NCBI GenBank assembly: GCA_035640155.1
Contig: DASQWR010000250.1
Span: 1 to 18,327, forward strand
DNA: 18,327 nucleotides
Source of the DNA: JALYQB01 sp035640155
GTDB lineage: Bacteria > Actinomycetota > Actinomycetes > Mycobacteriales > Pseudonocardiaceae
Direction: 5' to 3'
The notes beneath the pieces were generated by a model that saw only the letters and a program-made list of their open reading frames with translations, was not told the DNA's origin and made no database searches. The number at the start of each line of letters is the position of its first letter. Within the stretch, counting starts at the first letter, position 1. The position numbers and the translations under genes were made by a program. This document shows positions 1-9,494 of this stretch, one piece after another.

Positions 1-600
1 GTCCCGGGCGAGGCTCAACGCCTGGGTGTGGTACTCGCGGGCCTGCTCGTACTCACCGATGCGCCGCTCAACCTCCCCCAGGCCCCACAGAGCTAGGACC
101 TCACCGAATCGGTAACCGAGGTCCCGGGCGAGGCTCAACGCCTGGGTGTAATCCTTGCGCGCCTGGCCGTACTCACCGACCAGCCGCTCAACGTGGCCCA
201 GACCCCGCAGCGCGTCGACTTCGCCGGGCCGGTCACCGAGGTCCCGGGCGAGGCTCAACGCCTGGGTGTGGTACTCGCGGGCGAGGCCGTACTCGCCCAC
301 GCGCCGCTCCACCTGGCCCAGCCCCCACAGAGCCAAGACCTCACCACGCCGGTCACCGAGGTCCCGGGCGAGGCTCAACGCCTGGCCGTGGTACTCGCGG
401 GCTTGGGGGTACTCACCGGCCAGCCGCTCAACCTCACCCAGACCCCGCAACGCCAAGACCTCACCACGCCGGTCACCGAGATCCCGGGCGAGGCTCAACG
501 CCCGGCCGTGGTACTCGCGGGCCTGGGGATACTCACCGACCAGCCGCTCAACCTCCCCCAGACCCCGCAACGCCAATGCCTCGCCACGCCGGTCATCGAG
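1..600 (-). repeat. Five tandem 120-bp TPR-coding units
   Basis: Units start at exactly 1, 121, 241, 361 and 481. They share long identical blocks such as CGGGCGAGGCTCAACGCC near the start of each unit. Each codes one 40-residue TPR (consensus LGDR.GE.LAL.GLGEVER..GEY.QAREYH..ALSLARD) of the STAND regulator. The array has no indel, so every unit keeps the frame. It reaches the window edge, so the total copy number is unknown. Confidence 0.95.
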
Positions 601-2439
601 GTGCCGATAGACGGTTAGGGCTTGACCGCAAAGGTATCGGACGTCGGACCAGAAGCCGAAGTCGCGGAAGTGGACAGTCAGGACGGTCGACAGGTCTGCG
701 GCTTCGGTGGTCGGACTCGTCGCTCGCACGCATCCGAGCAGGTTGTGCCGCTCAGCGGTCAGCCAGGTACGCGCCTGCGATGCGTCAGCAAACGCCAGTA
801 CAGTCCCCCGAACTGGGCTCCGATCAGGGTCATCCAAGGCATAGGGCTGCAGCAACCGGTCTGCTTCACGCGTGATCGCCAGGTAGCTGCGGGCAAGGCG
901 ATTCACCGCCGCCGCCCGCTGAGCCGGCGATTCCTCAGCGTCAGCACGTTCTTGAGCATAAAGGAGCACCAGATCATGCATGCGGTAACGAGGACCGCCA
1001 GGAACACCTGCTACTGAGAGCTGCTCCAGCAGGTTGTGGTCGGCCAGCTCGCGCAACAGCTGCCTGCCCTGGGCGGGTGACATGGCGGCCACCGCGGCGA
1101 TCACCACCGGGGTGATCTCGGGTCCAGGATGCCAGCCCAGCAGGCGGAAGGCCCGACGCTGCTCATACGTCAGCAGCCGGTAGGACCACTCGAACGCCGC
1201 CCGCACCGAGAGGTGCTCGGCCACGAACGCATCCAGCGCCGCAGGCTGGTCGGCAAAGTCTGCGGCGACGTCGGCAAGGAGCTCACCTCGATGGTGCCGC
1301 AACCGTCCGGCGATCAGCCTGATCGCCAGCGGCAACCGACCACAAGCGGCCAGGATCTGCCGGGCAGCGTCGCGGTCCTCGCATCGATGCTCGCCGACCA
1401 GCTTGACGAACAACCGCTCTGCCTCGTCCCACCCCAAGACGTCGAGTGACAGCGGGTAGGCGTCGGTCAGGCCGGTCAGCTTGCGCCTGCTGGTGATCAG
1501 CACCAGGCAACCGGGCGCCTCCGGGAGCAGCGGCAGCACCTGGTCGCTCGTGGCTGCGTTGTCCAGCACGATCAGCTTGCGCCGGGCGTGGATGAGGTGT
1601 CGCCACTGGTCTTGGCGTTCGGTCAGGTCGGTCTTGACCGCCTCTGGCGGCACGCCAAGCTGGAGCAGCATCTGCTCCAACGCGCCTGAGGGCTCACGTG
1701 GCGCCATGCCCGGGGTGTGGCCAAAGAGGTCGACCCAGATCGCTCCGTCCGGGTATCGCTCGGCGAACTCCTGGGCAGCGTGCCGGGCGAACGCCGTCTT
1801 CCCGACTCCGGCCATACCGTCGATTGCATAGATGGTCACCACGGTGCCCTGGGAGGGCTGTTCGGCGATCCGAGCCCGCAGCTCGGCCATCGGCCCATCC
1901 CGCCCGGTGAAGTGCGTGGCCTCAGCGAGCAGTCCGCCACCCGACGGCTGGGATGAGGGTCGAGGTGAGGGGACGGTCACCTGTTCTCCGGCAGCCGACT
2001 CGGCGGCGATGACTGGCCGGTTATCGCCGTAGTGGAGGTCACTGCTGTCCAGAAACGCTTGCCGATCGCGGGCAGGCATAGTCTCCAGATCGTCTATGTC
2101 GACGAGCTGATCCCAGGTGGTCTTATAGATGGCCGCTAGAATCCTCAATGTCCGCACCGACGGCCGAACGCCTCCCACCGGCCACTTTTCGTACTCACAA
2201 ATACGACTGCCGCGCATACGGATGTCCGGATCGCCCCTGATCTGGTCGAACCGCGTCGCAACCTCGCCCTGAGTGAGTTCGCATGCCAACCTCCAGACCT
2301 CGCGTGGCCGGCGCCCACAGCGCATCAACTCAGCCACCACCTGTTCGACGAGTTGGCGTCCGTTCACTCCGAGCCGGACCAGGCGTTCCCGTTGGTGATC
2401 GCGGTACGCTTTGCTACCTGGTTTGTGCGGCATGGTCAT
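1..2439 (-). CDS. XRE-NB-ARC-TPR (STAND ATPase) regulator, partial at its 3' end
   Basis: The gene reads leftwards from 2439 and stays open to base 1, giving 813 codons without the C-terminus. Residues about 30-110 form an HTH-like N-terminal region of the type seen in actinomycete XRE regulators. The NB-ARC ATPase has a Walker A motif GMAGVGKT (residues 208-215), a Walker B KLIVLD (288-293), an ITSR sensor stretch, a GRLPLAI motif and an MHDLV motif from residue 487. From residue ~614 onward there are 40-residue TPR units. The family is a STAND switch: ligand or protein sensing by the TPRs gates ATP-driven oligomerisation; members are cytoplasmic regulators and some relatives are antiphage sensors. 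I chose ATG 2439 because AGGAAGG lies just upstream; an in-frame ATG at 2433 is the alternative. The target is unknown. Nearby mobile-element genes suggest it is accessory. Confidence 0.85.
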   Translation of the reverse strand, partial: MTMPHKPGSKAYRDHQRERLVRLGVNGRQLVEQVVAELMRCGRRPREVWRLACELTQGEVATRFDQIRGDPDIRMRGSRICEYEKWPVGGVRPSVRTLRILAAIYKTTWDQLVDIDDLETMPARDRQAFLDSSDLHYGDNRPVIAAESAAGEQVTVPSPRPSSQPSGGGLLAEATHFTGRDGPMAELRARIAEQPSQGTVVTIYAIDGMAGVGKTAFARHAAQEFAERYPDGAIWVDLFGHTPGMAPREPSGALEQMLLQLGVPPEAVKTDLTERQDQWRHLIHARRKLIVLDNAATSDQVLPLLPEAPGCLVLITSRRKLTGLTDAYPLSLDVLGWDEAERLFVKLVGEHRCEDRDAARQILAACGRLPLAIRLIAGRLRHHRGELLADVAADFADQPAALDAFVAEHLSVRAAFEWSYRLLTYEQRRAFRLLGWHPGPEITPVVIAAVAAMSPAQGRQLLRELADHNLLEQLSVAGVPGGPRYRMHDLVLLYAQERADAEESPAQRAAAVNRLARSYLAITREADRLLQPYALDDPDRSPVRGTVLAFADASQARTWLTAERHNLLGCVRATSPTTEAADLSTVLTVHFRDFGFWSDVRYLCGQALTVYRHLDDRRGEALALRGLGEVERLVGEYPQAREYHGRALSLARDLGDRRGEVLALRGLGEVERLAGEYPQAREYHGQALSLARDLGDRRGEVLALWGLGQVERRVGEYGLAREYHTQALSLARDLGDRPGEVDALRGLGHVERLVGEYGQARKDYTQALSLARDLGYRFGEVLALWGLGEVERRIGEYEQAREYHTQALSLARD

Positions 2440-2820
2440 CTCGCCTTCCTGGGCACCCCCTTTATACACCCTTGATGCACGTGTTACTAGGATTCGTTGC
2501 TGCCCACTGAAAGCAATCCGACCAGGGCCCTGTGAACTTTTGTGCCCAAGAAGCAGAGTTCTTGCAGGTCGAGCTGGGTCTAGCCGGGTGAGGAGATCTC
2601 TCCGCCGGGTGTGAGCGACACGTACCGGCACCACCGGTAGCGTCTAGATGCATGATCTACTCAATAGATTCGCAAGTTGCCCTGAAGCGAGGCGCCACGA
2701 TGCTTCCACCGCAGGATCGACGGGCTCCGACGACACCCATCAACCCGCAGGCCAGCCGGTGCTGGGATACCAGCCAATGGGTGCATCCCATGTCTTTTCC
2801 GCCTGAGAGCAGAGCACAGA
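2440..2820. other. Intergenic region between the STAND regulator and the element genes
   Basis: I see no convincing gene here. The stretch is lower in GC than its surroundings. On the minus strand a TATAAA at 2462-2467 could be a -10 element for the STAND gene. On the plus strand the inverted repeat ACCGG-N5-CCGGT (2624-2638) abuts a TAGCGT (2638-2643) that lies 8 nt before an ATG at 2652. This looks like a small operator/promoter for rightward transcription into the element genes. The reading frame opened at 2652 runs into the next gene out of frame, so I do not call it as a gene. No tRNA gene was recognised. Confidence 0.45.
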
Positions 2821-3114
2821 ATGTCCAACGACGAAGAGGGTCCCACTCGGCCCGGTCTGCGTCAATGGTTCAACAGACTGGGGAACCGACTGCACGCTGC
2901 CGAGGACGCCAGAGCACGACAACGCGGCTGGCAGATCACCCGTACATCGCGCGGTATGGGTCGGGCGTACAGAGATCCCCGCTGGGACCTCATCACCGCC
3001 TGTGAAATGTGCGGAGGCGAGGGCACGCACGGCGTGCACTGCTGCGCGGTCTGCCAGGGACGGGGGACGGTCCGGCTCGACCAGGCCGACCTGCACCCAG
3101 GCGGCAGGCCATGA
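2821..3114 (+). CDS. Small zinc-ribbon protein of an integrative-element module
   Basis: This is a 97-residue protein of unknown function. Residues 61-64 (CEMC) and 75-78 (CAVC), each followed by a G-x-G stretch (CGGEG and CQGRG), make a DnaJ-like CxxCxGxG zinc ribbon. The N-terminal half is charged and carries a GMGRAYRDPRWD stretch before the first cysteine pair. Proteins of this layout are common in integrative elements of Saccharopolyspora-like actinomycetes (recollection, not searched). It overlaps the next gene by ATGA, so the two are translationally coupled. The start ATG at 2821 has only a weak purine-rich stretch upstream. An RNA- or protein-binding accessory role is possible but unproven. 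Confidence 0.7.
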   Translation: MSNDEEGPTRPGLRQWFNRLGNRLHAAEDARARQRGWQITRTSRGMGRAYRDPRWDLITACEMCGGEGTHGVHCCAVCQGRGTVRLDQADLHPGGRP

Positions 3115-3650
3115 AGCGGGGACCCCGCGACGCCGAGGAACTCCTCGCCACGCTGCACCACGCCCTCGTCCCCACCGCGCGACCCAACCCGGTCCTCGCG
3201 CTGTGGCGGTGGCGCTACGAGCTGGCCATCGCCGCCGCCATCACGCTCCTGCTGGCTTGGCTGACCATCACGGTGGGAGCCGACGCTACGGTGGCCATCA
3301 GCTCGGTGGTGACGGCATTGCTGTTCGGGTGGCCTCCCGCCCGGCGCCGGATTCTCGCCCGCGCGTGGTGCGTCATCACGCCCCACCGCTTCCGCCTGGC
3401 CTGCGCGCAGGCCCGCATCCATACCCGCCGAGGCCGGCTCCCCGCGGTGGTGTGGTGCGCGCACAAGTCCTACGGGGAACAGCTGCTGGTCTGGTGCCCA
3501 GCCGGCATCACCGCCGTGGACCTCCTCGCCGCGCGACTGGTCATCGCCGGTGCGTGCTTCGCTACCGATGTGCAGGTGCTCGCCCACTGCACGCGCCGTC
3601 AACTCGTGGTGGTGGCGGTGATCCGAAACGGCCGGTGTACGCCTCGCTGA
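3111..3650 (+). CDS. Two-helix membrane protein resembling the N-terminal part of actinomycete ICE transfer proteins
   Basis: The 179-residue product begins with a short cytoplasmic stretch. It has two predicted membrane helices (about residues 37-53 and 59-73), followed by a soluble domain with AWCVITPHRFRLACAQA (85-101) and a conserved-looking YGEQLLVWCPAGITAVDLLAAR (121-142). I recall this arrangement from proteins next to, or fused to the front of, FtsK/SpoIIIE-type DNA translocases in pSAM2/pMEA-like integrative elements. Here no translocase, integrase or replication gene follows: the next gene is host DNA in the opposite direction. It therefore looks like the stranded end of a lost element. 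It overlaps the upstream gene by 4 bases. Function is unknown. Confidence 0.65.
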   Translation: MKRGPRDAEELLATLHHALVPTARPNPVLALWRWRYELAIAAAITLLLAWLTITVGADATVAISSVVTALLFGWPPARRRILARAWCVITPHRFRLACAQARIHTRRGRLPAVVWCAHKSYGEQLLVWCPAGITAVDLLAARLVIAGACFATDVQVLAHCTRRQLVVVAVIRNGRCTPR

Positions 3651-3722
3651 CCGGTGTGGGCAGCCGGACCTCACCCCCGCGCTGCAATTGATCGACGGGT
3701 GCATTCCGGCCCTGCTACCCGG

Positions 3723-4400
3723 TCAGCTCCGGGCGCTCCGGGCGCCGGCGAGCTGCAGGTCCTCGGTGTGCCGGTACCACGTCCACCGGTCCCGGATGCG
3801 GTCCGGCACGCCGTCCCGGACGACCTCGGTGGGACGGCAGCCGAGCTGGACCGCACGCCCCGCGGTCACCCGCACGCGGCGGCGCAGCAGGCGGCGCGAC
3901 AGGACGCGCACCAGCAGCCCGTGCTGCGGGTCGGGCATCACCTCGAGCCGCGTCGCCGCGCCGCGCAGCACCGGCTCGTCGTCGCAGTATGCGACGCCGC
4001 GCACCGCCCGCACCTCACCGTGCCCGACCAGCACGCCTCCCGCATCGTCGCGCACCAGCGGCACCGGTCGGGGCGCGTCGCCCAGCGCGACCGCAGCCGC
4101 GTCGGCAGGCACCACCGGCAGCCCCCACAGCCGGGTCACCGCAGACGGTGCAGCCGACGCGACATACCCCACCGGCACGGTGGCGAGCAGCTCGGTTCGC
4201 AGCAGCCGCAGCACCACCGCGGCCAGGTCGGCGTCCGTGCCGCACACCACCAGGCGGCGCCCGCCGAGCTCGGCGAGGACCTCCGCGAGGACGTCCCTGC
4301 CCGGGCGCGCGGGCACCGCGACCGCAGTGGCGCCGGGGGAGTGCAGCGGCCATCGGGCGCCACCGCACACCAGCGCGACGGCGGCGGTCGCTCCGTCCAT
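3723..4400 (-). CDS. Conserved Pseudonocardiaceae-type hypothetical protein next to purA
   Basis: A 225-residue soluble protein rich in Val, Ala and Arg. Recognisable stretches are LVVCGTDADLAAVVLRLLRTE (residues ~50-70), VPVGYVASA, VPLVRDDAGGVLVG and DRWTWYRHTEDLQL near the end. I recall it as a conserved neighbour of purA in Pseudonocardiaceae, sometimes labelled diacylglycerol-kinase-like. The CGTDADLA loop could stand in for that family's GGDGT motif, but the match is loose and I would not assign activity. GAGGGGG lies 7 nt before the ATG and supports this start. It is divergent from purA with a 116-bp shared upstream region, and convergent with the element module. Confidence 0.65.
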   Translation of the reverse strand: MDGATAAVALVCGGARWPLHSPGATAVAVPARPGRDVLAEVLAELGGRRLVVCGTDADLAAVVLRLLRTELLATVPVGYVASAAPSAVTRLWGLPVVPADAAAVALGDAPRPVPLVRDDAGGVLVGHGEVRAVRGVAYCDDEPVLRGAATRLEVMPDPQHGLLVRVLSRRLLRRRVRVTAGRAVQLGCRPTEVVRDGVPDRIRDRWTWYRHTEDLQLAGARSARS

Positions 4401-4516
4401 CGCAGCGTCCCCCTCGGCGTCCTGGTTTACCCTCGGCTCGCTCGCGGGTGCACAGTGTCCACGCCTCCCGCTCCACGCCGTCCTCGCGGCGCGACCGCAA
4501 CCTCCTGGAGTGTCAC
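4401..4516. promoter_or_regulatory. Divergent upstream region of purA and the conserved protein
   Basis: The 116-bp region serves two divergent genes. TACCCT at 4428-4433 is a candidate -10 element for purA and would leave a leader of about 75 nt. On the minus strand TAAACC over the same bases could serve the other gene. No clear -35 element or purine-type riboswitch was seen. purA has its own ribosome binding site GGAG at 4507-4510. Confidence 0.35.
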
Positions 4517-5793
<1,277 letters not shown>

Positions 5794-5800
<7 letters not shown>

Positions 5801-5827
5801 GGTCCCCTTGATGTCTCCCTTGATGTC
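5794..5827 (+). repeat. Three phased CCCTTGANGTC repeats at the purA end and upstream of ectA
   Basis: The 11-mer CCCTTGANGTC occurs at 5794-5804 (with G), 5805-5815 and 5817-5827 (with T). Start-to-start spacing is 11 and 12 bp, about one helical turn. The first copy contains the purA stop codon. ACTGTT occurs twice just downstream (5828 and 5837), followed by the palindrome TGTTCGAACA at 5839-5848. This could be an operator for the ectoine operon, or a slippage product of the purA 3' end. Confidence 0.6.
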
Positions 5828-5887
5828 ACTGTTGTTACTGTTCGAACACCGTCCGTTGGTTTGGATGCTCCGCGAGTCCTCCGCTGC

Positions 5888-5893
5888 TACATT
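5888..5893 (+). promoter_or_regulatory. Candidate -10 element of ectABC
   Basis: TACATT fits the actinobacterial TANNNT -10 pattern and ends 10 nt before the ectA ATG, so the mRNA would start only a few bases before the gene. GGGTGA just before CCA-ATG could act as a weak ribosome site. A -35 element at proper spacing is not obvious; TTGGAT at 5861-5866 is 21 bp away. Confidence 0.45.
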
Positions 5894-5903
5894 CGGGTGA
5901 CCA

Positions 5904-6515
5904 ATGGCCGCAGCAGACGAATCCCACCGTCGCCTCGGCTCGGACGCCGGTGCGACCGGGATTTCGATCTGCCCGCCGGACGTCTCGCAGGGTGGGCGCC
6001 TGTGGCAGCTCGCCCGCGACTCGGCGGTGCTCGACGTCAACTCCAGCTACGCGTACCTGCTGTGGTGCCACGACTTTGCGGCAACCTCGGCGGTAGCGTT
6101 GGCGGGTGAGGGTGTGGTCGGCTTCGTCACCGGCTATCTGCGTCCGGACGCGCCCGACGCCCTGATGGTGTGGCAGGTCGCGGTGGACTCGAACCAGCGC
6201 GGCCGTGGGCTCGCCAGCCGGATGCTGCACCATCTGCTCGACCGCCTGTCCCCGCGGGGTGTGCGGTGGCTGCACACCACGATCAGCCCGGACAACGCGG
6301 CCTCCATCCGGCTCTTCAGCGGGGTGGCCCGGGACCGGGGCACGGGCATCGAGCGCCGCGACCTGTTCGCCGCGCACCACTTCCCGGCCGAGGAGGCCAC
6401 CGGAAGCGAGCACCAGGCCGAGGACCTTTACGTCATCGGTCCGCTGTCCGGCCAACCGGAGCCGGACGACCAGACGACGAGTACGAGCTACCTCCCACGT
6501 ACGGAGCAACAGTGA
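5904..6515 (+). CDS. ectA: L-2,4-diaminobutyrate N-gamma-acetyltransferase
   Basis: EctA transfers an acetyl group from acetyl-CoA to the gamma amino group of diaminobutyrate, the second step of ectoine synthesis. The 203-residue protein is a GNAT fold. Visible are ICPPDVSQGGRLWQLARDS and LDVNSSYAYLLWCHDF (about residues 22-58), which are characteristic of EctA, and the acetyl-CoA loop QVAVDSNQRGRGLA (91-104), followed by TTISPDNAASIRLF. It is slightly longer than usual because of a polar C-terminal tail of about 25 residues. It overlaps ectB by four bases (GTGA), so the two are translationally coupled. The order ectA-ectB-ectC is the classic operon for osmotic protection. Confidence 0.96.
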   Translation: MAAADESHRRLGSDAGATGISICPPDVSQGGRLWQLARDSAVLDVNSSYAYLLWCHDFAATSAVALAGEGVVGFVTGYLRPDAPDALMVWQVAVDSNQRGRGLASRMLHHLLDRLSPRGVRWLHTTISPDNAASIRLFSGVARDRGTGIERRDLFAAHHFPAEEATGSEHQAEDLYVIGPLSGQPEPDDQTTSTSYLPRTEQQ

Positions 6516-7756
6516 GCATCTTCGAGACCCTCGAATCCCAAGTCCGCAGCTACAGCCGGGGTTGGCCGGCTGTGTTCGACCGCGCCGTGGGCTCCTGGAT
6601 GTACGACATCGACGGCAAGGCCTACCTCGACTTCTTCGGAGGCGCCGGTGCGCTGAACTACGGCCACAACAACCCGCTGTTCAAGCAGGCACTGGTCGAC
6701 TACATCCAAAGCGATCGGGTGACTCACGGCCTGGACATGAACACCGTGGCGAAGCGGGACTTCCTCCGGTGCTTCCAGGAGACGATCCTGCGGCCGCGCG
6801 GGCTGGACTACAAGGTCCAGTTCCCCGGCCCGACCGGGACGAACAGCGTGGAAGCCGCGTTGAAGCTCGCCCGCAAGGTCACCGGCCGCCAGTCGATTAT
6901 CAACTTCACCAACGCGTTCCACGGGATGACGCTGGGTGCGCTGTCGGTGACCGGGAACTCGATGAAGCGTGGCGGCGCGGGCATCCCGCTGGTGCACGCC
7001 ACCCCGATGCCGTACGACAACTACTTCGACGGCAAGATCCCGGACTTCCTGTGGTTCGAGAAGCTCCTGCTCGACCAGGGCGGCGGCCTGAACGAGCCGG
7101 CCGCGGTGATCGTCGAGACCGTGCAGGGCGAGGGCGGGCTCAACGTCGCGCGCTTCGAGTGGCTCAAGTGCCTCGAGGAGCTGTGCAAGCGGCACGACAT
7201 GCTGCTCATCGTCGACGACGTGCAGATGGGCTGTGGGCGCACCGGCCCGTTCTTCAGCTTCGAGCCGGCCGGGATCACCCCCGACATCGTCACGCTGTCC
7301 AAGTCGATCGGTGGCTACGGGCTGCCGATGGCGCTGACCCTGATCAAGCCCGAGCACGACGTGTGGGAGCCGGGCGAGCACAACGGCACCTTCCGCGGCA
7401 ACAACCTGGCGTTCGTCACCGCTACCCGGGCCCTCGAGGAGTACTGGGCCGATGACACCCTCGAGAAGGCCACGCTCACCAAGGGTGAGCAGGTGAACCA
7501 GGCGCTGGACGCAATCGCCGACCGGCACCGCGGGCTCACGGTCCGCGGTCGCGGACTGGCGAAAGGCATCGCGTTCGAGCAGGCAGAGCTGGGGACCAAG
7601 GTGTGCAATGCCGCATACGACCGCGGGCTGCTGATGGAGACCGCCGGCCCGGCCGACGAGGTCGCCAAGATGCTGCCCCCGCTGACCACTACCGTGGACG
7701 AGTTCACCCAGGGCTTGGAGATCCTCGGCGACGCCGTCGACGCCGTATGCACCTGA
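6512..7756 (+). CDS. ectB: L-2,4-diaminobutyrate-2-oxoglutarate aminotransferase
   Basis: EctB makes L-2,4-diaminobutyrate from aspartate semialdehyde and glutamate, the first ectoine-specific step. The 414-residue protein is a class-III PLP aminotransferase. Visible are FFGGAGALNYGHNN near the N-terminus, GPTGTNSVEAALKLAR, NAFHGMTLGALSVTG, the cofactor Asp235 in IVDDVQMGCGRTG, and the Schiff-base lysine Lys264 in SKSIGGYGLP. The start is GTG at 6512, five bases after a GGAG ribosome site, and matches the family N-terminus (SIFETLESQVRSYSR). It overlaps ectA by four bases. Longer in-frame upstream starts would fall inside ectA and are unlikely. Confidence 0.97.
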   Translation: MSIFETLESQVRSYSRGWPAVFDRAVGSWMYDIDGKAYLDFFGGAGALNYGHNNPLFKQALVDYIQSDRVTHGLDMNTVAKRDFLRCFQETILRPRGLDYKVQFPGPTGTNSVEAALKLARKVTGRQSIINFTNAFHGMTLGALSVTGNSMKRGGAGIPLVHATPMPYDNYFDGKIPDFLWFEKLLLDQGGGLNEPAAVIVETVQGEGGLNVARFEWLKCLEELCKRHDMLLIVDDVQMGCGRTGPFFSFEPAGITPDIVTLSKSIGGYGLPMALTLIKPEHDVWEPGEHNGTFRGNNLAFVTATRALEEYWADDTLEKATLTKGEQVNQALDAIADRHRGLTVRGRGLAKGIAFEQAELGTKVCNAAYDRGLLMETAGPADEVAKMLPPLTTTVDEFTQGLEILGDAVDAVCT

Positions 7757-7787
7757 TGCCAGTCCGCAGAGCCGAGGAGGGGGAGCG

Positions 7788-8213
7788 TTGATCGTCCGAT
7801 CCTTCGACGACCTCACCGACACCGACCGCCACGTGAAGACGCCGAACTGGCACAGCAAGCGCATCGTGCTGGCCAAGGAGGGCGCCGGGTTCTCGCTGCA
7901 CGAGACCGTGCTGGACGCGGGCACTGTGAACGACATGTGGTACGCGAACCACATCGAAGCCGTGGTGTGCATCGAGGGTGAGGGCGAGCTGCTGGACAAG
8001 GAGACCGGGACGACCTACCAGATCACTCCCGGCACCATGTACCTGCTCAACGAGCACGAGCATCACCAGCTGCGCCCGCGCACCCGCATGCGAACGATCT
8101 GCGTGTTCAATCCGCCGGTGACCGGTGACGAGGTGCATGACGAGAACGGGGTCTACCCACTGATCACGCAGGGAAGCCCCAGTAGTACTGGAAGCCCCGG
8201 TACCGCCGGCTGA
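7788..8213 (+). CDS. ectC: Ectoine synthase
   Basis: EctC closes N-gamma-acetyl-diaminobutyrate into ectoine, the final step. It is a small metal-dependent cupin, usually about 130 residues; here it is 141. The family iron ligands appear conserved as Glu57 (in WYANHIEAV), Tyr85 (GTMYLL) and His93 (EHEHHQLR), by alignment to the known EctC positions. CVFNPPVTGDEVHDENGVYP follows. The start is a TTG at 7788, seven bases after AGGAGG, and gives the typical MIVRSFDDL N-terminus. The last ~14 residues (GSPSSTGSPGTAG) are an unusual tail coded by an 18-bp direct repeat. No ectoine hydroxylase gene (ectD) follows. Confidence 0.96.
   Translation: MIVRSFDDLTDTDRHVKTPNWHSKRIVLAKEGAGFSLHETVLDAGTVNDMWYANHIEAVVCIEGEGELLDKETGTTYQITPGTMYLLNEHEHHQLRPRTRMRTICVFNPPVTGDEVHDENGVYPLITQGSPSSTGSPGTAG
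8172..8207 (+). repeat. 18-bp imperfect tandem repeat at the ectC 3' end
   Basis: GGAAGCCCC occurs at 8172-8180 and 8190-8198, each heading an 18-bp unit. The units encode GSPSST and GSPGTA, the tail of EctC beyond the conserved cupin core. This looks like a slippage-made extension just before the stop codon. Confidence 0.7.
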
Positions 8214-8219
8214 CCCAAC

Positions 8220-8229
<10 letters not shown>
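8207..8229. terminator. Weak inverted repeat between the convergent ectC and methyltransferase ends
   Basis: CGGCTG (8207-8212) pairs with CAGCCG (8224-8229) across 11 nt, and the hairpin contains both stop codons. The convergent genes are only six bases apart. There is no U-run, so a terminator role is tentative. Confidence 0.3.
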
Positions 8230-9464
<1,235 letters not shown>

Positions 9465-9494
9465 CGTCCCGTCGATCCCCTGGTCCCCGCGTGG

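Noticed and set aside
1..600. CRISPR array
   Set aside because: The repeat unit is 120 bp, contiguous without unique spacers, and codes for TPRs in an open frame.
2652..3005. 117-codon plus-strand frame starting after a TAGCGT element
   Set aside because: Its second half overlaps the zinc-ribbon gene in another frame, and its composition (Ser/Arg/Thr-rich, no motif) is that of a shadow. A short leader function cannot be excluded.
5840..5847. GTTCGAAC as a tRNA T-loop
   Set aside because: No acceptor, anticodon or D-arm sequences surround it; it is simply part of a palindrome upstream of ectA.
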